DNA of 64,000 bases from [Borrelia] finlandensis (GCF_000181875.2 NC_012234.1:1-64000), one strand, 5' to 3'. Positions 1 through 9,090 are shown, counted from the first letter of the stretch. Numbers and translations: made by a program. Notes: generated from the sequence alone by a model not told the origin.

Positions 1-32
1 AGATAATTTATTAGTATACTAATAAATTATCT
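1..32. repeat. telomere-type perfect palindrome at the left plasmid end
   Basis: Bases 1-16 are the exact reverse complement of bases 17-32, giving a 32-bp perfect palindrome. It contains TTAGTATA (11-18), which matches the conserved TAGTATA box of Borrelia hairpin telomeres recognised by the telomere resolvase ResT. Either the assembly read around a closed hairpin, or the telomere is intrinsically symmetric here and the true tip lies just upstream of base 1. The usual box position about 14 bp from the tip favours the second reading. Confidence 0.7.
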
Positions 33-478
33 TTTAGAATTAAAGAATATTAATATATAAAATACGGAAGCCCATGCCAATCATAATACAAATTGTATTA
101 AAAATAAAAAATATTACATTATAAAAGAACTTTTTTTTAAAAAAAAATAATTGTAAACATTATTTTGAATTAATAATTTAAAAAATCATATAAACAAATT
201 AGAAAGTTAAAGTATAAAAACATTATAAAAACTTGCTTAATGCCATTAATAAATGGTCTTAAAAGATTTTAAGAAGAGATAAATTCAAGATTGATCTAAA
301 CTCAATAAGAAATAAATAAAATTCAAAACTTTAAGACAATCCATATTTTTTTAAAAATCTATTATTGCAAGCAAACGAACTCAATCCAAACTTTATTTGC
401 TTGAAATAAATATTAATTTATTATAAATTGCGCTAATATTTTACTTGTCAAAACTTACCATTAGGAGATAATAAAAAC
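33..478. other. subtelomeric noncoding region
   Basis: About 445 bases of extremely AT-rich sequence with no credible open frame on either strand. It presumably holds the promoter of the first gene near its right edge; TATAAA-like hexamers occur near 421-440, and a TAGGAG ribosome binding site precedes the ATG at 479. I see no other structured element. Confidence 0.5.
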
Positions 479-964
479 ATGAAAAAAATTTTCACATTAA
501 TATTAATTTTTGGGTTGACAATTCAAATCTTTGCCACAAAAGACACACAAGATAGAATTGAAAAAGGCATTGAAAGTTTTAACAAATATGATAAAGAGAA
601 AAAAAATCCAATAGGGCCATTCCTTTTAAATTTATTTTTGCCTTTTGGAATAGGATCCTTTGTCCAAGGGGATTATATTGGTGGAGGCTCAGTGCTTGGA
701 TTTAATTTATTAGGGGCAATCCTTTGGGGAACTGGAATTATTCTTAATCACCGCGAAACACAATTAACCGGATACATACTAATAGGAGTAGGAGCAAGCA
801 TGATTTTAACATCCTACACAGTTTCACTTATTATTCCATTTACATTCGCAAATCGGCACAATGAAAATCTTAAAAAAAGACTCAGCGCTGAACTTGCAGG
901 CTTTGAGCCCAATTTTGATCTTGGAATAAACGGATTCCAATTATCGTTTAAAAAAAGTTATTAA
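479..964 (+). CDS. P13-family outer membrane channel paralogue (B31 BBA01)
   Basis: This 161-residue protein has a signal peptide (basic MKK, then a hydrophobic stretch to about residue 20) and several hydrophobic segments (about 46-60, 65-90, 93-120). That arrangement resembles the P13 integral outer membrane porin family. The B31 orthologue BBA01 is known as a P13 paralogue able to substitute for P13 channel activity. It is the first gene inside the left telomere and has its own TAGGAG site. Family membership is confident; pore function here is inferred. Confidence 0.85.
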   Translation: MKKIFTLILIFGLTIQIFATKDTQDRIEKGIESFNKYDKEKKNPIGPFLLNLFLPFGIGSFVQGDYIGGGSVLGFNLLGAILWGTGIILNHRETQLTGYILIGVGASMILTSYTVSLIIPFTFANRHNENLKKRLSAELAGFEPNFDLGINGFQLSFKKSY

Positions 965-1288
965 ATAAATAATAGATACTAATTTTTATAATCTAATTTT
1001 AAAATTAAAAATCAATTTGGCAACGGAGAAAGCATTGGTGCGTATACTTTCTCTGTTGGCTTATCAAATGGCACTTAAAATATCGTTAAACCACCGCTTG
1101 AATACTAAAAATTGCAAATCTTAAACGCAATATTCAGCCTAATTAAGAAATTATTTTTAATGCTAAATTAGTACAATATTTTTAACAATTAATAATAACA
1201 ATTATTAAATTAAAATGTTCTAAACATATTATTAAAATGCTATAATTACTAATTAACAATAATTAAAATACTTTTTAAGGAGACTATT
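965..1288. other. intergenic region with hairpin at 1019-1060
   Basis: The region holds one strong hairpin, 14-base arms at 1019-1032 and 1047-1060 with one G-T pair. It lies about 55 bases after the porin stop and probably ends that transcript, although no T-run follows. A short open stretch across the hairpin ends GLSNGT-stop near 1076 but has no start or ribosome binding site. The right part carries the promoter of the next lipoprotein gene. Confidence 0.5.
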
Positions 1289-1798
1289 TTGAAAAAAACG
1301 ATTATTGTATTTATAATATTAGCATTTATGCTTAATTGCAAAAACAAAAGTAATGATGCCGAGCCAAACAACGATCTAGATGAAAAATCGCAAGCCAAAT
1401 CAAACCTAGTTGATGAAGATAGAATTGAATTCAGCAAAGCAACACCTTTAGAAAAATTAGTAAGTAGATTAAACTTAAACAACACTGAAAAAGAAACACT
1501 AACATTTTTAACAAACTTATTAAAAGAAAAACTAGTAGACCCAAATATTGGCTTACATTTTAAAAATAGCGGTGGAGATGAAAGCAAAATAGAAGAATCT
1601 GTACAAAAATTTCTATCAGAGCTAAAAGAAGATGAAATAAAAGATCTGCTTGCGAAAATTAAAGAAAATAAAGACAAAAAAGAAAAAGATCCAGAAGAGC
1701 TAAATACTTACAAAAGCATACTTGCTAGCGGATTTGATGGAATTTTTAATCAAGCAGATTACAAAACCACACTTAATAACCTTAAAGACACTATATAG
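1289..1798 (+). CDS. surface lipoprotein (B31 BBA03)
   Basis: 169 residues beginning at a TTG codon preceded by AAGGAG at 1278-1282. The signal peptide ends in the lipobox FMLNC (Cys 17), and the mature protein is charged, Lys/Glu-rich and predicted helical. It matches B31 BBA03, an outer surface lipoprotein reported to give a competitive advantage during tick transmission. It is monocistronic, and a bidirectional hairpin separates it from the convergent S2 antigen gene. Confidence 0.85.
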   Translation: MKKTIIVFIILAFMLNCKNKSNDAEPNNDLDEKSQAKSNLVDEDRIEFSKATPLEKLVSRLNLNNTEKETLTFLTNLLKEKLVDPNIGLHFKNSGGDESKIEESVQKFLSELKEDEIKDLLAKIKENKDKKEKDPEELNTYKSILASGFDGIFNQADYKTTLNNLKDTI

Positions 1799-1833
1799 CA
1801 AACCCCCAAGTCTGAAATTTATAATTAATTTAA

Positions 1834-1864
1834 AAAAGCTAGTGGTTTTAAACTGCTAGCTTTT
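1834..1864. terminator. bidirectional terminator between BBA03 and S2 antigen genes
   Basis: Arms AAAAGCTAG (1834-1842) and CTAGCTTTT (1856-1864) form a hairpin with A/T runs on both sides. It sits between two convergent stop codons. Confidence 0.8.
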
Positions 1865-1876
1865 AAAATATTTTTT

Positions 1877-2728
1877 TTAGTTAATCAACGAATTAAATGC
1901 AAAACTTGCACTTTTTATTTTAGGATATTTTTCAATTATTTTTTTCATAGCAACATTAAAAAGCTGAGAATCAAGCGTAATTCTGTAAACTTTTTCATTT
2001 TTTGGATATTGCTTTGACTTAATAGTAATCTCGGCAATCATATCACTCCAAGTTCCATTATTATAAAGAGAAGCAAAAGCTTCAATCACTTTTTTAGCAT
2101 CGCTAGAACCAAAAGGATATGCGGTTACAAGCCCAGATTCAACTGATTTTTCAGACATTGGGAGTCTTCCCAAAAATCCGCTTTTATTTTCATTAAAATT
2201 TATATCATTTCCCTTGCTTATTAATTTAAACCCAGAAACAGAATAAAGCGGATCACTCTCTCTAGTGGTTTCAAAAACTATTAAAGGCATGGCGTAAGAA
2301 ATATAGCTTCCATCAACAGGAGAAACAAGATAAGAATACTTAATGCCCCTAAGCTCTTTAACAAAATCTCCACGCTCCCCAAACAAATCTCTGGCTTTAA
2401 TTTTTATCCAACGAACAGAAACCGGCCACCAAATAAAAACACTTATTGATTTTGTTCCTTCTAAAAACTCTATTTTAGAGTAATCAATAAATTTATTTTT
2501 ATTTTCAAGAGCTTTTAAAGTTTCATAATTCTGAAAATCATAAACTACACCAGAATCTCCAGAAAAAAGCCCAAAATTCATCGCCCCCAAGGCTCTATTT
2601 TCTTGACCCAGCCTATCTGATCCACTTTCTCTAATAAGCTTATTACTACCCTCTCTCTCCATTTTTGAATTATCATCTAAATTACACCCTAGGATTAAAA
2701 CCACAAAGGATACAATAACTCTTTTCAA
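1877..2728 (-). CDS. S2 antigen, lipoprotein (B31 BBA04)
   Basis: 283-residue lipoprotein. The signal peptide ends LILGC (Cys 15), followed by a disordered Asp/Ser/Asn-rich linker and a globular domain rich in aromatic residues. The sequence and its place beside the S1 antigen gene identify it as S2 antigen. A strong AGGGGGAG ribosome binding site lies upstream of the ATG. The molecular function is unknown; surface location is expected from the lipobox and tether. Confidence 0.85.
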   Translation of the reverse strand: MKRVIVSFVVLILGCNLDDNSKMEREGSNKLIRESGSDRLGQENRALGAMNFGLFSGDSGVVYDFQNYETLKALENKNKFIDYSKIEFLEGTKSISVFIWWPVSVRWIKIKARDLFGERGDFVKELRGIKYSYLVSPVDGSYISYAMPLIVFETTRESDPLYSVSGFKLISKGNDINFNENKSGFLGRLPMSEKSVESGLVTAYPFGSSDAKKVIEAFASLYNNGTWSDMIAEITIKSKQYPKNEKVYRITLDSQLFNVAMKKIIEKYPKIKSASFAFNSLIN

Positions 2729-2837
2729 AATGCTCCCCCTTTTAAACTTTTAAAATTCTATCTAATATTTAAAGTTTTTAAATTAGATTATTAGAAGAAA
2801 ATGTAGAGCAATTAAAAAAAAAATCAAAATAAAAACT

Positions 2838-4091
2838 TTAACGCCTGCTAATCTCTTTTATCAAGCTGTTTAACATGCGATTTATATAATCATAAAGTTT
2901 TTTATTCCTGCCAATATTGTTGTAATAAAGTTTAAAAATTTCCAAAAGAGAATTTCTAACCTTAAAAATCACTACTCTTTTGTTTTTATTACTAATAGAA
3001 CCTAATGCTTGTTTGAAAGATTTACGTGATTTCTCCATTTCTTTTAAAAACCTATTAACATCGTAATTTAATGTTATTTCTTCTAGCTTTCTTAATATCA
3101 ACCTAGAATATTCCTTTCCAAGCCTTTTAAACAAATCGTCAAGATTTTCAAAATCCAATTCTCCGCCTAACAAAACCCTGCAACACTGCAAAGTCTCTTC
3201 TTCTTCGTCTGTTAAATTGCGCTTCCAATTTAAATACCAATCAAGCTCTGACTTTGTAGTAAGAGAAAAATTTTTTAATTCAAGAAGTTCTTTGCTAACG
3301 CCGCTAATTTGTTGATCGATTGTTTTTTCAAGAGCAACAAGAATGTCTGCGCTTGAACCACCAGCATTAATCTTGGTTAGATAAAATTGTTGACACAAAT
3401 TCATATCCAGAAGAGAAATTTCATCTTCTCTGTCGCTTTTGTCAGAATAATTTTCAATCAATCGCACTAAGGTGCTCATTTTAAAAGACAAATCTCCCCA
3501 CCGCTTTTTTCCTATATCAATTAAAAACTGATTAACATCTTTTTCGCTGTATCTGTATTTTGCTAACACCTCATCATTGTTTAAAAGCCACCCACCAAGA
3601 GCATATCTATTCTCATCGTTTTGCAAAGATTTCTTGAAAAACTCAAAATTTTTGTCTTCTTCCAAGTTTAAATGGGGAATCCAAATCTCATCGTGATCAT
3701 TTTTCAGCAAAGCTTTACCGTATCTTGACTTGCCAATATTGTGCTTTGAAGAAGCTTCTTGCAAAGACTCAGAATTGTCTAAATTGTCAAAATCATTGCT
3801 CGACTGTTCCAAGTCTTTAGGCATTAAATTTTTTGAATTTCTTAAAGTTTGTAAATCCTTTTTAAAGTCTTTAGATTTTCTTAATGTCTGTTCATTCTTT
3901 TTGTTTTCAAAATTACTTAACCGAGAATCTTTAAGCCTGTTGTTCTTAGAATTTAGAGACTTTTTTTCATTGCTTATTAAATTTTGCTTATTGTTAGAAG
4001 TGGTGCTTTTTAAATCTTCTTCTAAAGATTTGCCCTTACAATTAACAAACAACAGAAAGCTAATAATAAATGCAATTCCTATTTTATTCAT
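2838..4091 (-). CDS. S1 antigen, lipoprotein (B31 BBA05)
   Basis: 417-residue lipoprotein with lipobox LFVNC (Cys 18). The N-terminal third (about 20-120) is a long Asn/Lys/Ser-rich low-complexity tether with repeated LRKSKDF/LRNSKNL-like units. The rest is predicted alpha-helical. It is the S1 antigen, divergently placed from the tail genes and upstream of the S2 gene with a 109-base gap, so the two may be cotranscribed. A small palindrome at 4147-4163 lies in its promoter region. Function unknown. Confidence 0.85.
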   Translation of the reverse strand: MNKIGIAFIISFLLFVNCKGKSLEEDLKSTTSNNKQNLISNEKKSLNSKNNRLKDSRLSNFENKKNEQTLRKSKDFKKDLQTLRNSKNLMPKDLEQSSNDFDNLDNSESLQEASSKHNIGKSRYGKALLKNDHDEIWIPHLNLEEDKNFEFFKKSLQNDENRYALGGWLLNNDEVLAKYRYSEKDVNQFLIDIGKKRWGDLSFKMSTLVRLIENYSDKSDREDEISLLDMNLCQQFYLTKINAGGSSADILVALEKTIDQQISGVSKELLELKNFSLTTKSELDWYLNWKRNLTDEEEETLQCCRVLLGGELDFENLDDLFKRLGKEYSRLILRKLEEITLNYDVNRFLKEMEKSRKSFKQALGSISNKNKRVVIFKVRNSLLEIFKLYYNNIGRNKKLYDYINRMLNSLIKEISRR

Positions 4092-4146
4092 AAATTTAAT
4101 TACCTCTATTTAATTATTGGTTTAAATAAAAATATAGCTCACTTTA

Positions 4147-4163
4147 CATACACTAAATGTATG
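4147..4163. promoter_or_regulatory. 17-bp interrupted palindrome upstream of S1 antigen gene
   Basis: CATACA-CTAAA-TGTATG has 6-bp perfect arms around 5 bases, starting 56 bases upstream of the S1 start codon. Its core TACACTAAATGTA differs by one base from TACACTAAGTGTA found between the lp54 PF32 and PF49 genes (14195-14207). It may be a protein-binding site. Confidence 0.35.
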
Positions 4164-4372
4164 CATCGCACTATTTCTTACTATAAAAGGAATTAGGCTT
4201 GCAGCTGTCTTAATAAATTGTTTTTTAAAATAAAAACCCATTTAAAATGACTTAAATAGAGCTTTAAACCTAAATTAATCCAATAATTCCTTTTAAAGCA
4301 AAAAAAGTATTAATAATCTGCATTATTTAATAATCTAAAATTACACAGATAAATTAAAATCATTAACACCAA

Positions 4373-4408
4373 TCTAAATTACAAAAATTTAAATTTTTGT
4401 AATTTAGA
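4373..4408. repeat. 36-bp perfect palindrome in the S1/BBA07 gap
   Basis: Bases 4373-4390 are the exact reverse complement of 4391-4408 with no spacer. The palindrome lies in the ~410-base gap between the S1 antigen start (4091) and the BBA07 stop (4503). It could form a cruciform, or act as a terminator for BBA07, but it lacks the TAGTATA box of a replicated telomere. I see no other gene in this gap. Confidence 0.7.
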
Positions 4409-4502
4409 CATATTTACAATAAAAAAACAAAAACAAGCACAAACAGGAAGATTAACCCTTAAGCTTAAGAGCTAATCTAAGGATTAATTAAAAATAAAAA
4501 AG

Positions 4503-4976
4503 TTAAAACGAAACAGATGCATCATAATTTTTCACAAGATTACAAGCCTCTTCAATGTTTTTAGTAGTCATAAAAGATTGTCGCAAATTATCTATATAAG
4601 TTTTTTCAACCTGTAACAACTGCTGCTTAGATTTAGCAACATTTGGATCATTTGAGTTCTCAAGAGCCATTTTAGCCTTTCTTATGGCTTGTAAACACTT
4701 AACAATAGTGGCAAGCATTTCTTTTACTTTTTCTTCATTAACATTAAAAATTTGATTAAACTTATCAGGATTGCTATCAAGAACCACCTGCTCAATAAAA
4801 AACAAAGCTTCTTTTTGATCATCATTTAATGAGCCTATAAAAGAAGTTTTAAGTTCTTTGCTTGATGCACCACTAGAAGCATTTAAACCCTTTGAAGACC
4901 TTCTCCTAATATCAGAATAATTAAATTCTTTACAAGAAAAGAATAATAAAATAACAAATAATAAAATATTTTTCAT
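4503..4976 (-). CDS. lipoprotein BBA07 (ChpAI protein)
   Basis: 157 residues. The frame stays open 31 codons further upstream, but the ATG at 4976 is preceded by GGGAG with ideal spacing and begins a proper lipoprotein signal peptide ending LFFSC (Cys 15), so I use that start. The mature part begins with a basic SDIRRRSS segment, then becomes helical. It matches B31 BBA07, annotated ChpAI and reported as a surface lipoprotein important for transmission. Its exact function is unknown. Confidence 0.85.
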   Translation of the reverse strand: MKNILLFVILLFFSCKEFNYSDIRRRSSKGLNASSGASSKELKTSFIGSLNDDQKEALFFIEQVVLDSNPDKFNQIFNVNEEKVKEMLATIVKCLQAIRKAKMALENSNDPNVAKSKQQLLQVEKTYIDNLRQSFMTTKNIEEACNLVKNYDASVSF

Positions 4977-5145
4977 ACCGTCTCCCACAATGCGATTGTG
5001 CAAATATTTAAATTTAAAAATTAAATAAAATTTTTTAAAAAAAATATAAATTATAATATATCTCAACATTTAAAATAATAAACATTTTGTAAAACTTTAT
5101 AGTAATATCGAATAAAATATGTTAAAATGACTTTGGTAGTTAAAA

Positions 5146-5481
5146 ATGGAAATTAAAATTGATGAAAAATTTAATATAGTATTTAACAACGATCTTAAAT
5201 TAATAGAAAACATTGAAGAACAAAAACAGCGTTTATTTTTTTACCTTAAGACACCAAAAGGCAGTTTAAAAGAAAATCCAAATTATGGGCTTGACTACAG
5301 CTTTTACTTTAAACTTTGCAAAGCCAATAAACTAGAATCTATTAAAAATTTTTTTTTAAACCTTTCAAAAGAACTCAAAATAGACCTTATTAACGTAAGG
5401 CCAAGCATTAAAAACAAAACAATAACAATAAATTTTTTCTTTTTAGGAAAAGACAATTTAAAAATGGATTTTAAAATATGA
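5146..5481 (+). CDS. gp25/W-like baseplate wedge protein (B31 BBA08)
   Basis: 111 residues. The motif IEEQKQRLFFYLKTPKGSL followed by NYGLDY resembles small gp25-like baseplate proteins of contractile-tail phages. It is first in a tightly packed set (BBA08-BBA14) and overlaps the next gene by 4 bases (ATGA). A paralogue with a T-run frameshift lies at 51996-52327, directly downstream of DUF777. Here DUF777 is 32 kb away, so this gene marks one side of the point where the ancestral circle was opened. Structural role inferred. Confidence 0.75.
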   Translation: MEIKIDEKFNIVFNNDLKLIENIEEQKQRLFFYLKTPKGSLKENPNYGLDYSFYFKLCKANKLESIKNFFLNLSKELKIDLINVRPSIKNKTITINFFFLGKDNLKMDFKI

Positions 5482-6350
5482 GTATAATTTTTGATAAAAA
5501 CTTAGGAATATTGGAAAAAACAATAGAAGAAATTCAAAATGAAAAAAAACATATGCTGAGAACAAAATACGGCATAAACATTAAAGACAATTCAATTTAC
5601 GACATAATAAACTTTCCAAGTTCAAGCATTGACAAACAAATATCAGAAGTCTTAAAAGAACTTTTTTCCAAAATAAAAGAAAATGGAAGCTACTTTAATG
5701 CACTAAAAGAAGACTTAAGCACGCCCAAAAGCTCAACTTACGAAGCAATAAGAAAAGCTCTGCTAAATGTTGAAGGAGTTAAGCACATAAATATTTTAAG
5801 TGGGCCTGGAACAATCAGCCTTTACTTAATACTACAAGACGATTGCTTTCAAGACCAAGAAAAAAAGCAAATCAAAATTGAAACTAAACAAAATATTTGG
5901 CAAGCAATCTACTATACAGCGCCAAGCGGAACAGTTTTTAAAGGCGACATTGAGATTGAGTTTTTAAACAAGCACAACCAAAAAAAAACATACAAATTCA
6001 GCTTAGGTAAGAAGAAATATGCATATCTTAAAGCAGTCTACAAAACAGAAGCAAAAGACGCAATCTACAAAGAAATAGATACTCAAATTAGAGACATTTA
6101 CAACAAAATATTAACTGACAAATACATTGAAATGGGAACATCTCTTAGGTATCAAGACTTTCTTGCACCAGTTAGCATTATTCGGGGAATAAAAGAGCTG
6201 AAAATCGGAATTTGCATTAAAAATGATGAGACAAAAAAAATCACAGAGCTTAGTGATAGCGATTTCACATTTAATAAAGACGAAAACACCAAAGAGAATG
6301 AAATTATTATTTTTGATACAAACAAAAGGCTTCTTATTAACAGAGAATAA
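5478..6350 (+). CDS. DUF276 baseplate J-like protein (B31 BBA09)
   Basis: 290 residues of the Borrelia DUF276 family. Its position directly after a gp25-like gene and its segment QAIYYTAPSGTVFKGDIEIE suggest a gpJ-like baseplate component. It is translationally coupled to BBA08 through an ATGA overlap. Its paralogue at 52324-53198 is frameshifted, whereas this copy is complete to the terminal DTNKRLLI segment. Family call is firm; baseplate role is inferred from gene order. Confidence 0.75.
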   Translation: MSIIFDKNLGILEKTIEEIQNEKKHMLRTKYGINIKDNSIYDIINFPSSSIDKQISEVLKELFSKIKENGSYFNALKEDLSTPKSSTYEAIRKALLNVEGVKHINILSGPGTISLYLILQDDCFQDQEKKQIKIETKQNIWQAIYYTAPSGTVFKGDIEIEFLNKHNQKKTYKFSLGKKKYAYLKAVYKTEAKDAIYKEIDTQIRDIYNKILTDKYIEMGTSLRYQDFLAPVSIIRGIKELKIGICIKNDETKKITELSDSDFTFNKDENTKENEIIIFDTNKRLLINRE

Positions 6351-6352
6351 AA

Positions 6353-6979
6353 ATGAATAAAGAGATACCAAAATTTTTAGAAAATACCCAAATTGAAAAA
6401 TTCATTTGCAATGAGCTTGATTACAAAAAAGAGATACTAAGAGAGTTAAAAGAGCTGCTTGAAAACTTTAACACAATTAATGTTAAAAATAGCATTAACT
6501 CTAAATACATTGCATTGCTAATGCTTTCAATATTTAATGCATTTCACTTTAAAAAAGAGCTTAACAAAAATCTTGTTAACTCTTTAGATGCCATTATTTT
6601 TGCAATAAAGTCCATTGGCACTGACGAAAGCTTTATTGTGCTCTTTAAAGCCTTTTTACACGCAAATGTAGAAGTAAGTTCAAACGAAGACGCTCCAGGC
6701 GAAATAATAATAAAATTGCTTGGAAACATTAAGTCCCCCATTGAATTTAATATTGCAGCAAAAAATCAAAACAAGCTAAAAAAAATAACTGCAAAGCACG
6801 CGGGATTTAAAAAAGCTCTAACTTCTAACTATATGCCCAAAGATTACAAAAACTCGGTGTATGAGTTTATTAAAATATTAATTCCTATAGGAAGGATAGT
6901 CAAAATCATAGACAAAAAACAAATAGAAATAAAAGGCGCAAGAACAAAAAAATTTAGCGCAGCAGATCATTTTTTTTGA
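6353..6979 (+). CDS. DUF735 tail protein (B31 BBA10)
   Basis: 208 residues of the Borrelia DUF735 family. It begins 2 bases after the DUF276 stop in the baseplate operon, the place where other contractile-tail phages carry a gpI-like tail protein. The paralogue at 53208-53813 carries an in-frame stop. The C-terminal block with KHAGFKKAL and IPIGRIVKI is conserved between the two copies. No catalytic motif is visible. Confidence 0.7.
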   Translation: MNKEIPKFLENTQIEKFICNELDYKKEILRELKELLENFNTINVKNSINSKYIALLMLSIFNAFHFKKELNKNLVNSLDAIIFAIKSIGTDESFIVLFKAFLHANVEVSSNEDAPGEIIIKLLGNIKSPIEFNIAAKNQNKLKKITAKHAGFKKALTSNYMPKDYKNSVYEFIKILIPIGRIVKIIDKKQIEIKGARTKKFSAADHFF

Positions 6980-7041
6980 CCTTCTGCTTACTAGCGTGTA
7001 AATACAATTTAAAACTTAAAGAAATTTAAAAAGGAGAATTT

Positions 7042-8076
7042 ATGAATACCAACGAACCACAAGAAAGCGTACAAATAAAAGACTTAAACAGAAAAACAAA
7101 AGTTAATCAAAGCGACCTTATTCCTATTGATGACATAGTAGAAGATACTTGTGCAATCACATACAAACATCTCCTAGAACAAATACAAAACGATACATTT
7201 TATAACAACGAATTTGGATGCTTTAAAAAAGCAATAAAAGACGTAATTAGCAAGGAACTTTTAGAAAACAAAGAATATATAAAAAACATTTACATTAAAG
7301 TAATCTCAAAACTTTTAAAGCTAAGCGCACCACTTGAAAACATAGATTTTGATACTGTTTTTAGAAAAGTTAAATCTACGTTTATTGAGAGCTTAAAGCA
7401 CACAAACACAAAGCCATCTTCAAACAAAATTTCAATTTACAACTCAGAAACAAAAGATATTGAACTTATTCAATTTGAAATCTTGATTGAAAGTTTAAAA
7501 GAATTTCTTGCAGAAAAATCTGAAATAAATGAGCTCAAAAGCGACCTAACAAGTCGCGTACAAATAAACGATTTTACAGATAAATTTAAAAACTCTTTTA
7601 AATTAATACCCAAACAAACTCTTGATACAAAAAATGAACAACTTGTAAGCTGCTATCAAAACGGAATTCCGCAAATTGTAGAGATTCCTATTTGGTGGCA
7701 AGGAAAACCATACGACTTTGGGGGGCTACACACAATAGTTGATGATGCTAGAATAATAGAATTTCAATATAAAAATAAAGCTACAACCGTTGCACTTAAA
7801 AACAGAAATAGCACATCAATTGTAATAAACGAATCATACAAAGATAATTACATTTATTTACAAATAGATGCAGAAATCAGGTATTCAAGCTCAACAGAAG
7901 ATCACAATAAACAATTTTACCTTCAATTTGAAAAAAGCTCTGCAAAAATTTTAATAGCTTCATTTTCTTCTCAAAACATGCCCACACTTAAAACACCAAT
8001 TTACAATGGTTGGTACTACGTTGGATCGGGCAAACTAAGCATGGGAGAAGAAATGCCAATACTAAACAAAGTATAA
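7042..8076 (+). CDS. DUF685 putative tail fibre/tip protein (B31 BBA11)
   Basis: 344 residues of the DUF685 family. The N-terminus, with QIKDLNRKTKVNQSDLIPIDD, resembles the attachment end of phage tail fibres, and the C-terminal domain is beta-rich and ends in a GWYYVGSGKL-like segment. It follows baseplate genes and precedes the holin, the usual place for a host-recognition fibre. It is about 75 residues longer than its decayed cp32 paralogue (53823-54629), mainly in the middle. Fibre role is inferred. Confidence 0.65.
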   Translation: MNTNEPQESVQIKDLNRKTKVNQSDLIPIDDIVEDTCAITYKHLLEQIQNDTFYNNEFGCFKKAIKDVISKELLENKEYIKNIYIKVISKLLKLSAPLENIDFDTVFRKVKSTFIESLKHTNTKPSSNKISIYNSETKDIELIQFEILIESLKEFLAEKSEINELKSDLTSRVQINDFTDKFKNSFKLIPKQTLDTKNEQLVSCYQNGIPQIVEIPIWWQGKPYDFGGLHTIVDDARIIEFQYKNKATTVALKNRNSTSIVINESYKDNYIYLQIDAEIRYSSSTEDHNKQFYLQFEKSSAKILIASFSSQNMPTLKTPIYNGWYYVGSGKLSMGEEMPILNKV

Positions 8077-8099
8077 AAAATAAATAAAAGGAGACATTT

Positions 8100-8279
8100 A
8101 TGGATACAATACTTATTTTTTTGTCAACAATTGACAATACAAAACTAATTATCTTAGGAGGATTTATTGTGTTAGCAATAATGCCGATGATTTTGGCAAT
8201 AAAACCACAGTTTAGAGAAAATTTAAATTTTCTTATTCAAAAACTCTTAAAAAATACAAATAAAAAGGAAAAAAAATGA
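8100..8279 (+). CDS. BlyA-family holin-like protein (B31 BBA12)
   Basis: 59-residue membrane protein with a single strongly hydrophobic segment (about residues 16-34) and a Lys/Asn-rich basic tail. This is the layout of BlyA, whose cp32-type copy lies at 54713-54916. An AGGAG site precedes the ATG, and the stop overlaps the next ATG (ATGA), so the two are coupled. The 20-residue hydrophobic span fits a small holin; lytic activity is not demonstrated here. Confidence 0.75.
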   Translation: MDTILIFLSTIDNTKLIILGGFIVLAIMPMILAIKPQFRENLNFLIQKLLKNTNKKEKK

Positions 8280-8701
8280 ACAATAAAATGAATATCAACT
8301 CTGGCATTGACGCTTTAAATAATTTATATGATTTTCTAAAAAGTAGCGATTCTCCAACAGAAGTCAAAGTAGAAAAGGGAATATATTTGGGACTTAATCT
8401 TTACAATCTAATAATGAGCATCTACAAAGACAAAATCACAACCCTTGAGAAAGAAGAATCATTAAAAATATTAAATGAAATTAAAAATGTTAATAATAAG
8501 ATTACTCAACTTATATCAAGCATTAATGATGAGAGAGATGCAAGCATCATTGAACATTTAAGAGAAGAAAGAAATGAGCTAATGTCAATCAAAACTCAAG
8601 CACTCCAAGAACAAATAAAAGAGTTTCCAGAAAATACAAGCACTGCTAACAGCAAAACCCAAAACTTAAAAGAAAATAAAGGAGATAAAATTGCAAATTA
8701 A
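8276..8701 (+). CDS. BlyB-family holin accessory protein (B31 BBA13)
   Basis: 141 residues, soluble and predicted largely helical, with a C-terminal Asn/Lys-rich tail. It sits between the BlyA-like and BBA14 genes, the position of BlyB and its neighbour in the cp32 module (54920-55583). It overlaps the start of BBA14 by 11 bases. BlyB is thought to stabilise the BlyA holin; a similar job is inferred. Confidence 0.7.
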   Translation: MNNKMNINSGIDALNNLYDFLKSSDSPTEVKVEKGIYLGLNLYNLIMSIYKDKITTLEKEESLKILNEIKNVNNKITQLISSINDERDASIIEHLREERNELMSIKTQALQEQIKEFPENTSTANSKTQNLKENKGDKIAN

Positions 8702-9056
8702 AAATTTCCCCTTTTTGTTTTTATTAAACAGTCTTATAATTTTTTCATGCTCTACAATAGCAAGCCTTCCAGAAGAACCATCATCCCCGCAAGAGTCAAC
8801 ACTAAAGGCTTTAAGCTTATACGAAGCACATCTTTCAAGCTATATTATGTATTTACAAACATTTCTTGTGAAGACTAAACAAAAAGTAAATAATAAAAAT
8901 TATCCTGAATTTACGCTTTTTGATACCAGCAAATTAAAAAAAGATCAGACTCTAAAATCAATCAAGACAAACATTGCTGCTTTAAAAAATCACATTGACA
9001 AAATAAAACCAATTGCAATGCAGATTTACAAAAAATACTCAAAAAGTATACCTTAA
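8691..9056 (+). CDS. BBA14-family lipoprotein
   Basis: 121-residue lipoprotein starting at a TTG behind AAAGGAG. The lipobox is LIIFSC, followed by TIASLPEEP, a segment repeated nearly exactly in the cp32 paralogue near 55576-55937. It is the last gene of the baseplate-holin operon and is followed by a strong terminator at 9091-9118. By position it could be a spanin-like lysis protein, but I see no direct evidence for that. Confidence 0.75.
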   Translation: MQIKNFPFLFLLNSLIIFSCSTIASLPEEPSSPQESTLKALSLYEAHLSSYIMYLQTFLVKTKQKVNNKNYPEFTLFDTSKLKKDQTLKSIKTNIAALKNHIDKIKPIAMQIYKKYSKSIP

Positions 9057-9090
9057 TACTTTAAAAGACATTTAACTTTTCTTTTTCCTG

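Noticed and set aside
1005..1078. Short frame reading NQFGNGESIGAYTFSVGLSNGT after the P13 paralogue
   Set aside because: It looks like an outer membrane strand but coincides with a hairpin and has no start; too short to call a gene fragment.
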